From positions 1-41,653 of the forward strand of contig CAMJPM010000019.1 of assembly GCA_946407725.1 (NCBI GenBank): a stretch of 41,653 nt of DNA, written 5' to 3'. This document shows positions 1 to 7,511 of this stretch, piece by piece. Below the pieces are notes generated by a model, which was not told where the DNA came from, searched no databases, and saw only the letters and a list, made by a program, of their open reading frames with translations. This stretch comes from an uncultured Lachnospiraceae bacterium (lineage in GTDB: Bacteria > Bacillota > Clostridia > Lachnospirales > Lachnospiraceae). Both the position numbers and the translations under genes were made by a program. Positions within the stretch are counted from its first letter, which is position 1. Each line of letters begins with the position of its first letter.

Positions 1-1
1 A

Positions 2-151
2 GCAAAAGAGGTCAGGGAAGCACCTGAAGAATTACCCTCAGCAAAAGAGGTCAGGAAAGCGTCTGAAGAATTACCGTCAGCTAAAGAGGACGGGGAAGCA
101 CCTGAGGAATTACCCTCAGCAAAAGAGGTCAGGGAAGCACCTGAAGAATTA
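2..151 (+). repeat. 39-bp tandem repeat inside fliK
   Basis: Four consecutive in-frame copies of a 39-bp unit begin at 2, 41, 80 and 119, encoding AKEVREAPEELPS with small changes (KAS for EAP, DG for VR). The last copy stops after EEL. The array reaches the window edge and probably continues to the left. Copies are close to identical in DNA, so copy number may vary between strains. Confidence 0.95.
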
Positions 152-1000
152 AAGAACACAGTAACAGAAGAAAAGGAGACTATCACTTCAAAGGAAGAAA
201 CGGCAGGGACCCCAGCGGAAACCGTGAAATCTGTTGAAAACGTGCAAAATACGGACAGACAGCCGGAAAGCACGAAAGAAGAAGTGATACCTGAAAAGCA
301 GCCGGAGGTTATAAAAACGGCTGAACCCCCCGCAGAGCATGAGAGGAAAGGGGGAAACACAGATCAGGAAGCCTTTGGGAGCAGGCAGGAAGGATTACCG
401 GCACATGATACGGGATTTGTCCGGTTCGATGAAGCTCCTGCGGATTTCAGGGATAACCTTACTGAGGCCACATCACAGGCCACATCACAAGCTACATCGG
501 AATTAGTAAATTCTTATGAGCGTATCCAGGATATAATGAACCAGGTACGTGATCAGATAAGGATCCAGATCAGCGAAGAGACAACTACAATGGAAATGCA
601 GCTTAACCCCGAGAGTCTCGGAAAGGTGGGACTGCATATAGAATCAAGAGCCGGTAACGTGACGGCAGTGGTATATGCACAGGAAGAAAGCGTGAGGGCG
701 GCCCTGGAAACCCAGATAGTGGATTTAAGACACAGTCTCGAGGAACAGGGAGTGAAGGTTGAAAGCGTTGAAGTAACCCTTGCAAGCCGGGAATTCGAGT
801 CAAACTTCTTAAATAACGGCGGAAACGGAAACGGAGATACAAGAGACAGCGAAGAAGCGGAACGTGCCGGAAGGCTGAGGCGTATAAACCTCGGAGCAAA
901 GGGCAAGGGGGAAATCACGGAGGAAAAGCTTTCCGAAGAGGAGATCTTAAACCGGCGCATAATGAGGGAAAAGGGCAGCAGCCTGGACTTCATGGCATGA
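2..1000 (+). CDS. fliK: FliK, flagellar hook-length control protein (5' partial)
   Basis: The reading frame is open from the left window edge, so the N-terminus is missing; a GTG at 224 lies inside the gene and is not its start. The visible part begins with acidic 13-residue tandem repeats, continues as a Glu/Lys-rich low-complexity linker, and ends in a Flg_hook-type C-terminal domain at about 555-790 (MEMQLNPESLGKVGLHIES and a following LEEQGVKVESVEV). In the family, FliK is exported, measures hook length through an extended N-terminal ruler, and switches FlhB substrate specificity through the C-terminal domain. It precedes flgD and flgE as in Firmicutes fla/che operons. The low-complexity front half is normal for FliK; the C-domain makes the call secure. 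Confidence 0.93.
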   Translation, partial: AKEVREAPEELPSAKEVRKASEELPSAKEDGEAPEELPSAKEVREAPEELKNTVTEEKETITSKEETAGTPAETVKSVENVQNTDRQPESTKEEVIPEKQPEVIKTAEPPAEHERKGGNTDQEAFGSRQEGLPAHDTGFVRFDEAPADFRDNLTEATSQATSQATSELVNSYERIQDIMNQVRDQIRIQISEETTTMEMQLNPESLGKVGLHIESRAGNVTAVVYAQEESVRAALETQIVDLRHSLEEQGVKVESVEVTLASREFESNFLNNGGNGNGDTRDSEEAERAGRLRRINLGAKGKGEITEEKLSEEEILNRRIMREKGSSLDFMA

Positions 1001-1034
1001 CAGACAAAAAAACGCATGATAAGGAGAAAGGCAG

Positions 1035-1700
1035 ATGAGCAGTTCAGCAATAGTAAATGACGGAAATATCACAAACCTTAACTCATCAGCAGCGGATAAA
1101 GCAAATAAGAAAGCGGATTCGGTGGATAAGGAGCAGTTCTTAAACCTGCTGGTCGCTGAAATGAAATACCAGGATCCCCTTGAACCCATGGATAATACCC
1201 AGTATGTATCGCAGCTTGCGACTTTCTCGGAGCTTGAGCAGATGCAGAACGTGGCAAAGAGCACGGAGGTTTCCAGAGCCACATCCATGGTAGGATCCCT
1301 TGTGGCTGTTGAGAGTACCAATGAGACAACCGGTGTTACAAGCGAAGTTACCGGAAAGGTGGATTATGTATCTGTTTCGGGATCAAACGTAAGGGTTTCG
1401 GTAAATGATGTTTTATATGACCTGTCAGACGTAAAACAGGTATTTGACACGGAATATGCCGATGCATCGGCGCTTGCCGAGGAATGGGCAACAGCTTACG
1501 GACAGCTTCCGGGAATGAATAATGTAACAGCTGCTAATGCTGCGCAGTATACCGAAAAGCTGAAGTCATTGTATGATACCTACAACGGAATGTCGGTATA
1601 TCAGAAGACCTTCCTTTCTGCGGATCTGCAGCAGGGAATACAGTCTTACGTGGACATATTTAAGGGATATGGAATAGATGTGACTGCATCAGGAGAATGA
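1035..1700 (+). CDS. flgD: FlgD, flagellar hook scaffolding/capping protein
   Basis: Residues about 30-80 contain the FlgD signature (KEQFLNLLVAEMKYQDPLEP, then DNTQYVSQLATFSELEQMQN). FlgD caps the growing hook and supports addition of FlgE subunits; it is exported before the hook is finished. The start is an ATG preceded by AAGGAGAAAGG. A short tudor-like beta segment ends near LYDLSDVKQVF at about residue 138, where compact Firmicutes FlgD proteins normally stop. Here about 80 more residues follow (EEWATAYGQLPG to DVTASGE), predicted by eye to be alpha-helical, which is unusual. It lies between fliK and flgE as expected. Confidence 0.93.
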   Translation: MSSSAIVNDGNITNLNSSAADKANKKADSVDKEQFLNLLVAEMKYQDPLEPMDNTQYVSQLATFSELEQMQNVAKSTEVSRATSMVGSLVAVESTNETTGVTSEVTGKVDYVSVSGSNVRVSVNDVLYDLSDVKQVFDTEYADASALAEEWATAYGQLPGMNNVTAANAAQYTEKLKSLYDTYNGMSVYQKTFLSADLQQGIQSYVDIFKGYGIDVTASGE

Positions 1701-1701
1701 T

Positions 1702-2106
1702 ATGGCTATGGTTAATATAAATAACGGATCATACCCATCCATAGAAGAGCTGACGGAGCGATATAACCTGAATAACGGCAAGGCTGCCGCACACAGCGCT
1801 CCCGGTGTAAGAAGCTTTGCGGAAGTGCTTACGGATAAGCAGGGTGAGAGTTATGGCCTGAAGTTTTCGAAGCATGCGGCCCAGAGGCTTTCGGACAGAA
1901 ATATATCCTTAAGCGCAAGCCAGCTTAACCGCCTGTCAGACGGCATGGAAAGGGCGGAGAAAAAGGGAATAAATGATTCCCTGGTGATGATAGACAATCT
2001 GGCATTCATTGTGAATACCGGCAGCAGTACGGTAGTGACCGCCATGGATGCGGATGAATCCAAAGAAAAGGTATTCAGTAATATAGACGGTGCGGTAATC
2101 GCATAA
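1702..2106 (+). CDS. Flagellar operon protein, TIGR02530-like
   Basis: This 134-residue protein sits between flgD and flgE, the usual position of the small 'flagellar operon protein' family (TIGR02530) of Firmicutes. The matching core is residues about 50-130: GLKFSKHAAQRLSDRNI, a helical middle with MERAEKKGIND, and SLVMIDNLAFIVNTGSSTVVTAMD. It has no signal peptide or membrane segment and looks soluble. The start ATG is one base after the flgD stop and uses the ribosome binding site AGGAG inside the end of flgD, so translation is probably coupled. Its molecular role is unknown; a function in hook assembly is inferred from position only. Confidence 0.8.
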   Translation: MAMVNINNGSYPSIEELTERYNLNNGKAAAHSAPGVRSFAEVLTDKQGESYGLKFSKHAAQRLSDRNISLSASQLNRLSDGMERAEKKGINDSLVMIDNLAFIVNTGSSTVVTAMDADESKEKVFSNIDGAVIA

Positions 2107-2174
2107 ATAAGTATAAGAGTACAGGCAGCGTTCTTAAAAGGAGAACGTCAAAACAATCGGGAGGTAATTGCCTT

Positions 2175-3767
2175 ATGATGAGATCACTTTTTTCCGGAGT
2201 AGCGGGACTTAAAACACATCAGACAAAGATGGACGTTATCGGTAATAATATAGCAAACGTAAACACGGTGGGATACAAGACCAGCAACGTGACATTCCAG
2301 GATCTGGTATACCAGAACAAATCAAACGCATCCGGACCCAATGACGACAGGGGACGTGCCGGCATAAACGCAAAGCAGATCGGTCTCGGTGTCAGCACTG
2401 CTTCCATTTATTCCAACGTGACAGGAGCAGGAAGCGCGGAGACCACCGGAAATCCCTTTGATATCCGTATAAACGGGGATTCCTTCTTTGTAGTATCCGA
2501 CGGAACACAGCAGTACTACACCAGATCCGGAGCCTTTACGGTTGACGCCAACGGAACACTTTGTATGAGCAGTAACGGATACACTGTTCAGGGATACGGA
2601 ACGGTGACAAATAGTAAAGGAGTACAGGAGATCAGTACTGCTGCCCTGGTTCCCCTTAAGATCATGAGCCCTGAAAATAAGGTTTCAGATCCCATGGCTA
2701 CCAGCAAAGGATATGTAACCGGAATACTTGACGCGAATTCGCCGGCACTCAAACAGGAGGCGGGGCAGGTTGTAGACATGAAGGTCTATGATAAAGAGGG
2801 CTACAGATATACGGTTAAGTATAAATTTCTTCCGGTTGACAATGGCTCCGGAGGGTATGAAAAGGGACAGTATGATGTCAGCGTTACAGACATACTTGAT
2901 TCTAACGGGGTGTCAATATACAGGGAACAGTATGAAGCTGTATATAATACTGACGGATCTTTGAAGACACCTGCGGAAACTGATGATGACTATGCAAAAT
3001 GTAAGGAAGCTTTCTTTACCCTTGCACTCAATGATGCATCAGATCCGAATACGGATTCTACTGCATTCAGAACGGGATGTACTTATTCCAATTCAGGTCC
3101 GGATGCGGATGGAAGATATACAGATACCATAACTTATGCCAAGACCAGGATAGTTTTTGATACAAAGACCGGAGAATATACAGGTCCCTTCTCTGATAAG
3201 GAATCCACAAAAAAAGGATTTATGCTGAACCTTAATACACTGCTTAGTGATGCGACTGTGAATAATTCCCTGAGAAATATTCCCATGGATGCTTTCACAG
3301 AGAATGTGGAAGTGGATTTTTCCACTTTGAAGAATATCGATAACAAGGGTTCATCCACAATAAACGGCGGTAACGGCGGTGTGGACAGCACTGAGGGATC
3401 CGGATGGTCAGTCGGTAACTTAACCTCTGTTTCCATCGGAGTTGACGGAAATATCACAGGCTCCTATACCAACGGACAGACCAAGCTCTTAGGACAGATA
3501 GTATCAGCCGTTTTCTCAAATGCTTCAGGACTTGAGAAGACCGGTGACAACCTTTACAGCGCAACATTGAACTCCGGAGATGCAATTCTGGGGGATGTGG
3601 GAGCTAATGGCGGATCTTACGCTTCCGGAGAGCTGGAGATGAGTAATGTGGACCTTTCCAATGAGTTTACAAGCATGATTACCACCCAGAGAGGCTTCCA
3701 GGCCAACTCCCGTATCATAACGGTTTCAGATACCATGCTTGAAGAGCTTATCAATCTGAAGCGGTAA
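2175..3767 (+). CDS. flgE: FlgE, flagellar hook protein
   Basis: The N-terminus (MMRSLFSGVAGLKTHQTKMD, then VIGNNIANVNTVGYKTSNVTFQD) is the classic flagellar rod/hook signature. The C-terminus (LSNEFTSMITTQRGFQANSR followed by IITVSDTMLEELINLKR) is the matching coiled-coil partner. Between them lies a variable beta-rich region (FlgE D1/D2 domains) of about 400 residues, giving 530 in total. FlgE polymerises outside the cell into the curved hook joining motor and filament. A strong GGGAGG site lies ten bases before the start; a second in-frame ATG directly follows the first, so the start may be either. It closes the hook group and is followed by a structured gap. Confidence 0.95.
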   Translation: MMRSLFSGVAGLKTHQTKMDVIGNNIANVNTVGYKTSNVTFQDLVYQNKSNASGPNDDRGRAGINAKQIGLGVSTASIYSNVTGAGSAETTGNPFDIRINGDSFFVVSDGTQQYYTRSGAFTVDANGTLCMSSNGYTVQGYGTVTNSKGVQEISTAALVPLKIMSPENKVSDPMATSKGYVTGILDANSPALKQEAGQVVDMKVYDKEGYRYTVKYKFLPVDNGSGGYEKGQYDVSVTDILDSNGVSIYREQYEAVYNTDGSLKTPAETDDDYAKCKEAFFTLALNDASDPNTDSTAFRTGCTYSNSGPDADGRYTDTITYAKTRIVFDTKTGEYTGPFSDKESTKKGFMLNLNTLLSDATVNNSLRNIPMDAFTENVEVDFSTLKNIDNKGSSTINGGNGGVDSTEGSGWSVGNLTSVSIGVDGNITGSYTNGQTKLLGQIVSAVFSNASGLEKTGDNLYSATLNSGDAILGDVGANGGSYASGELEMSNVDLSNEFTSMITTQRGFQANSRIITVSDTMLEELINLKR

Positions 3768-3769
3768 GT

Positions 3770-3822
3770 ACATTTTTTCGGTTATTTGACCGGCTGAGCC
3801 GGTCAGTGACCAGAAAAAATGT
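3770..3822 (+). other. Long stem-loop just after flgE
   Basis: Outer arms ACATTTTTTC (3770-3779) and GAAAAAATGT (3813-3822) are perfectly complementary. Inside them GGTTATT can pair with GGTGACC-side bases (3780-3786 with 3805-3811, including G-U pairs), and the apex is a perfect GACCGGC/GCCGGTC stem (3788-3794/3798-3804) with a TGA loop. Only two single-base bulges interrupt the whole 53-base fold. No T-run follows, so it is not a textbook intrinsic terminator; RNA processing or 3'-end protection of the hook mRNA is an alternative. Confidence 0.75.
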
Positions 3823-3863
3823 CTGGTGCCCAGGGACCTTGTAACAGCACAAATAAAAAATTT

Positions 3864-3888
3864 CCCCGAAGGCTTTTTTCCTTCGGGG
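3864..3888 (+). terminator. Terminator-like hairpin between flgE and flbD
   Basis: CCCCGAAGG (3864-3872) and CCTTCGGGG (3880-3888) are perfect inverted arms around a seven-base loop. On the plus strand the tail is ATTTATGAT, only weakly T-rich. On the minus strand the hairpin is followed by AAATTTTTTATT, a better U-tract. It may be bidirectional or a partial terminator reducing read-through from the hook genes. Confidence 0.55.
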
Positions 3889-3893
3889 ATTTA

Positions 3894-3902
3894 TGATATA
3901 AT
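3894..3902 (+). promoter_or_regulatory. Extended -10 promoter before flbD-motAB
   Basis: TGATATAAT is a perfect extended -10 element (TGnTATAAT) for the housekeeping sigma factor. No good -35 hexamer lies 17 bases upstream (that position is a T-run inside the preceding hairpin), which is typical of extended -10 promoters. It sits directly after a terminator-like hairpin and about 50 bases before flbD, so it plausibly starts a new transcript for flbD-motA-motB and downstream genes. Confidence 0.6.
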
Positions 3903-3959
3903 GTCGTGTGGTTTATTCTGTGTGTTTTGCCGGGAGTGATGAAAAGGGGCTTTTAAAGC

Positions 3960-4154
3960 ATGATAGAGCTTACAAAGCTGGATGAAACAAAGATCCTGGT
4001 CAATGAGGATCACATCGAGATAGTTGAGGAAACACCCGACACGGTCATCACCTTTGAAAATGGGAAGAAACTCATTGTTAAAGAAAGCAGGATGGACATA
4101 AAAAAACTCGCTCTCGAATTCAGAAGATCGGGAGTCGATGCTGCAGGAGAGTAA
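3960..4154 (+). CDS. flbD: FlbD/SwrD family flagellar protein
   Basis: A 64-residue protein matching the FlbD family (PF06289-like): MIELTKLDETKILVNEDHIE, a central ITFENGKKLIVKES hairpin and a helical tail MDIKKLALEFRRS. The family member SwrD in Bacillus subtilis supports stator power for swarming. Here the gene sits directly before motA and motB, consistent with that role. It is soluble with no membrane segment. A purine-rich AAAAGGGG lies 10-15 bases before the ATG, and motA starts six bases after its stop. It is the first gene after the flgE-flbD transcription boundary. Confidence 0.9.
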   Translation: MIELTKLDETKILVNEDHIEIVEETPDTVITFENGKKLIVKESRMDIKKLALEFRRSGVDAAGE

Positions 4155-4160
4155 CTTTTT

Positions 4161-4958
4161 ATGGATATTGCTTCCATAGTCGGACTGGTAATGTGTTTCG
4201 GGCTGATGTTCTACGGTATCACCGGATCAAACGGTATGTCGGCTATTTGGTCCTTTTTGGACCGGGACTCGGCGGTTATTACCTTTGGCGGGGCTTTTTT
4301 TGCTATATTTGCAAGCCGTTCAATACCGGATTTCATGAGCGGTTTTAAGTCTGCGTCGCAGATATTCAAGACCTATACCATAAAGCCAGGAGAAATAATA
4401 AAACAAATAATTGACCTTTCCAATGTTGCCAGAAAGGAAGGACTGCTTTCTCTGGAAGAAGCAGCAGGAAATATAGAGGATCCGTTTTTGAAGAAAGGGA
4501 TCATGCTCGTGGTTGACGGAACAGATCCGGAACTGGTCAGAGCCATCATGGAGACTGAAATGGATGCGGTGGAAGGACGTCACAAGGCCAATGCAGCATT
4601 CTGGGAGGATGTAGGCTCCATGGGACCTGCCTGGGGAATGATCGGAACCCTGATCGGACTTATCAACATGCTTAAGAACCTGTCAGATCCTTCTTCTATC
4701 GGACCTTCCATGGCGGTGGCGCTGGTTACCACATATTATGGTTCGCTGCTGGCAAACTGGCTGTGTACACCTATTGCCACAAAACTGAAGGGCAAGAACG
4801 GTGAAGAAATGGCTGTTAAGGGGATACAGGTTGAGGGCCTGCTCTCCATACAGGCCGGGGAAAACCCCCGTGTTATAGAAGAGAAACTGAAGTCTTATCT
4901 GTCGCCCAAGGATTCGGCTGCACTGGGTGAAGGCGGTGACGGCGGCGGCGGTGAATGA
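4161..4958 (+). CDS. motA: MotA, flagellar stator ion-channel subunit
   Basis: The protein has the MotA/PomA layout: two N-terminal membrane segments (starting MDIASIVGLVMCFGLMFYGI), a cytoplasmic loop of about 100 residues, and two more membrane segments beginning near VGSMGPAWGMIGTLIGLINM and including VALVTTYYGSLLANWLCTPI. MotA with MotB forms the ion-driven stator that turns the rotor. The tail is Gly-rich (GEGGDGGGGE). Its length of 265 residues is normal. The ribosome binding site AGGAGAG overlaps the end of flbD. motB follows after 13 bases. The motAB pair is embedded in the fla/che cluster, unlike in B. subtilis, where it is elsewhere. Confidence 0.95.
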   Translation: MDIASIVGLVMCFGLMFYGITGSNGMSAIWSFLDRDSAVITFGGAFFAIFASRSIPDFMSGFKSASQIFKTYTIKPGEIIKQIIDLSNVARKEGLLSLEEAAGNIEDPFLKKGIMLVVDGTDPELVRAIMETEMDAVEGRHKANAAFWEDVGSMGPAWGMIGTLIGLINMLKNLSDPSSIGPSMAVALVTTYYGSLLANWLCTPIATKLKGKNGEEMAVKGIQVEGLLSIQAGENPRVIEEKLKSYLSPKDSAALGEGGDGGGGE

Positions 4959-4971
4959 CAGGGGAGAATAG

Positions 4972-5886
4972 ATGGCTAAAAAGAAAGCAGCAGAAGAAGT
5001 AAAGCCGGGCGCACCGGCGTGGACTGCCACTTTCTCTGACCTGATGAACCTGCTACTATGTTTCTTCGTGCTCCTCTTCTCAATGTCCAGCGTGGATGCA
5101 GCTAAATATGAGGAAGTTGCCAAATCCTTCGCAGAGACGTTCAGTGTGTTCCAGGGTGGCGGAAATGCCATCGGAGACGGCGTCATGGTCTCAAACGGCG
5201 TGAGCCAGCTGAACGAGCTCAGCCAGTATTTTAACTCCATGGGTGTCAGCGCTTCCGGAAAGCAGGACAATGAGGTAGAGAATACATCCGATACCCATGA
5301 GGAATTTGATAATAACGGGGGTATGGAGGGAGAACAGGATTCCACGGAATCCATTGCAAATACCGGAAGCAAAGAGGTTCAGGAGGCAAAGGAAGAACTG
5401 ATAGAAGCACAGCTGAAGGCTTCTGAGGAACTGGCGGAAAAAATCGAGGAGGCTATAGCTGAGAGCAGCCTTGGCAGAGAGATCGATATTGATTATACGA
5501 GTCAGTATGTTCTTCTTACTATGAACGGCTCATTGTTATTTAACTCAGGAAGTGCTACAATAAAAGATGATGCGCTGCCGGTTTTAAATAAACTGGGACA
5601 GATACTTGAGCGTTACGCAAATGACACCATAGAGATAGAGGGACACACGGATAACGTTCCGATCTCCGGCAGAGGTATATTTGCCAGCAATGATGAGCTT
5701 TCGGGAGCAAGAGCCTTGAGCGTGTTCCATTATCTCATTGATACGACGCTCCTTGATCCCTCCAAAATAAAGCACAGCGGACGCGGGGAATACGTTCCTA
5801 TCGCTGACAATTCCACTCCTGAGGGCAGAGCAAAGAACAGAAGAGTGGAGATAAAGATATACAATGAGCTTTCGGATGCGTCCTGA
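4972..5886 (+). CDS. motB: MotB, flagellar stator peptidoglycan-binding subunit
   Basis: A short basic cytoplasmic N-terminus precedes one membrane helix (TFSDLMNLLLCFFVLLFSMS) that carries the conserved ion-binding aspartate, D23. Residues about 75-165 are an acidic, helical linker. The C-terminal OmpA-like domain (about 170-300) has the peptidoglycan-binding motif IEIEGHTDNVPISG and ends with GRAKNRRVEIKIY. MotB anchors the stator to the cell wall and gates ion flow with MotA. At 304 residues it is slightly long because of the linker. The gene follows motA closely with a GGGGAG site before the ATG. Confidence 0.95.
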   Translation: MAKKKAAEEVKPGAPAWTATFSDLMNLLLCFFVLLFSMSSVDAAKYEEVAKSFAETFSVFQGGGNAIGDGVMVSNGVSQLNELSQYFNSMGVSASGKQDNEVENTSDTHEEFDNNGGMEGEQDSTESIANTGSKEVQEAKEELIEAQLKASEELAEKIEEAIAESSLGREIDIDYTSQYVLLTMNGSLLFNSGSATIKDDALPVLNKLGQILERYANDTIEIEGHTDNVPISGRGIFASNDELSGARALSVFHYLIDTTLLDPSKIKHSGRGEYVPIADNSTPEGRAKNRRVEIKIYNELSDAS

Positions 5887-5937
5887 AGGGAAATGTCGCC
5901 GGTCAGGGATCGGGGATAAAAAACGGGAGATCGGTTT

Positions 5938-6474
5938 ATGAAGAAAAACCTTTTGGCAATAATTATCCTTGCCCTTTTGGTGGTAAACACCGTAATGACG
6001 GGCATAATGATGTTTACAATAATACCCACCAACCAGAAAGTCCTGGCTCTTGTGGGGGATATCGGAGGAGCCATTAATCTGGATCTGGGTATAGCTTCCA
6101 GCGGAGACATAGCCAGTGCCGCCAACAATGTTTCCATAGCGGACATCTCTCCCTATGACATTGCGGACCAGCTCACCATACCCCTTAAGGTGGATCCGGA
6201 ATCCGAAGATTCCACCGCACACTATGCAGTTGTAGGAGTGACGCTTTCACTTAATACCAAGGACAGCGATTACGAGACTTACGGGGCCAATATGGATTCC
6301 CAGGTGGGACTTATTAAAGACGAGATAAACAAAGTCATAGGTTCATATACAATGAACGAGATTAATACCATGGGTACTGAGGCCATACAGCAGAGGATAC
6401 TGGAAGGACTTCAGGAGATGTACAATTCAAAGTTCATCACCGGCGTATCCTTCTCCAGCTGGCTGATTTCGTAA
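5938..6474 (+). CDS. fliL: FliL, flagellar basal-body-associated protein
   Basis: The protein starts with a basic MKKN and one membrane helix (LLAIIILALLVVNTVMTGIM), then an extracytoplasmic domain of about 150 residues. Its end contains INKVIGSYTMNEINTMG followed by the amphipathic AIQQRILEGLQEMYNSKFITGVSFSSW region typical of FliL, in which the last helix and strand resemble stomatin-like folds. FliL associates with the stator and supports torque. The position between motB and fliM is the standard one. A GGGAG ribosome binding site lies before the ATG. Sequence is only weakly conserved in this family, so context adds much of the certainty. Confidence 0.88.
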   Translation: MKKNLLAIIILALLVVNTVMTGIMMFTIIPTNQKVLALVGDIGGAINLDLGIASSGDIASAANNVSIADISPYDIADQLTIPLKVDPESEDSTAHYAVVGVTLSLNTKDSDYETYGANMDSQVGLIKDEINKVIGSYTMNEINTMGTEAIQQRILEGLQEMYNSKFITGVSFSSWLIS

Positions 6475-6526
6475 TGAATACGGGATGCCCGGAGCCCTAA
6501 GGACAGATTAGAGAGGATAAGTATCA

Positions 6527-7507
6527 ATGGCAGATGTACTGTCGCAGGATGAAATAGACGCCCTGCTGGCGGGTCTAAGTTCCGGTGAAATAGATGCGGA
6601 CGATATGAAGGAGGCCAATGAACGGCCTGTTAAAGACTATGACTTCAAGCGTCCTGCGAAGTTCTCCAAAGAGCATTTAAGGACTTTGGAGATAATTTTC
6701 GAGCACTATGGAAGACTTTTATCAACTAACCTTCCGGTATACTTAAGAAAAAATGTGCAGGTTACGGTGGTGAACTCTGAGGCACTTACTTTCTCGGAAT
6801 TCTCGAATTCGCTGCCAAATCCTGTTATACTTGGAATAATAAATTTTCTGCCCCTCAACGGAAATGTTATGATAGAGCTTGCAAGCAATCTGGGGTTTGC
6901 TATAATAGACAGGATGCTCGGTGGTCAGGGTGATCCTCTTGAGAAGAGCAGGGAATACTCGGATATAGAGCTTGCCATACTGGAAAAGATTATGGTGGTC
7001 TGTGTCAGATTGCTGAGGGAGCCCTGGAGAAATGTGGTGGAGTTGTCACCGGTCTTAGAGAGGGTTGAGACAAATCCCCAGTTCGCACAGATCATTGCTC
7101 CTACCGAAATGATCTCCATTGTGACCCTGAATGTTAAGATCGGGGATGTAGAAGGACTTATGAATGTCTGTCTTCCGTTTATCACATTGGAAGCCATTAT
7201 GGACAAGCTGAATACCAAGTTCTGGTTCTCTACCATGCAGAATGGTAATGACGAGGATTACCATGAACATCTTGAGGATCTTATAAACCGTGTGTCCATG
7301 CCTGTAAAGGCGGTTCTGGGACACAGTGTCATCTCGGTTCAGGATTTTGTTAATCTCCAGCCCGGGGATATAATAAGACTTGACAGCAAGGTGGCGGAGG
7401 AATTAAATGTTTACGTTGGGAATATCCGGAAATTTACGGCACTTCCCGGAGCTATAAAGAATGATTATGCAGTCAGGGTTACATCAATTATCAGAGAGGA
7501 GGAATAG
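6527..7507 (+). CDS. fliM: FliM, flagellar motor switch protein
   Basis: The N-terminal LSQDEIDALLAGL is the phospho-CheY docking motif. It is followed by the CheC-like middle domain (KRPAKFSKEHLRTLEIIFEH through LNVKIGDVEGLMNVCLPFIT) and a C-terminal SpoA-type domain (VKAVLGHSVISVQDFVNLQP, GDIIRLDSKV). FliM forms the C-ring with FliG and FliY/FliN and receives the chemotaxis signal. Its length of 326 residues is typical. fliY begins four bases after the stop, and the site AGAGAGGAGG inside the end of fliM drives that start, so the two switch proteins are probably made together. Confidence 0.96.
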   Translation: MADVLSQDEIDALLAGLSSGEIDADDMKEANERPVKDYDFKRPAKFSKEHLRTLEIIFEHYGRLLSTNLPVYLRKNVQVTVVNSEALTFSEFSNSLPNPVILGIINFLPLNGNVMIELASNLGFAIIDRMLGGQGDPLEKSREYSDIELAILEKIMVVCVRLLREPWRNVVELSPVLERVETNPQFAQIIAPTEMISIVTLNVKIGDVEGLMNVCLPFITLEAIMDKLNTKFWFSTMQNGNDEDYHEHLEDLINRVSMPVKAVLGHSVISVQDFVNLQPGDIIRLDSKVAEELNVYVGNIRKFTALPGAIKNDYAVRVTSIIREEE

Positions 7508-7511
7508 CTAG

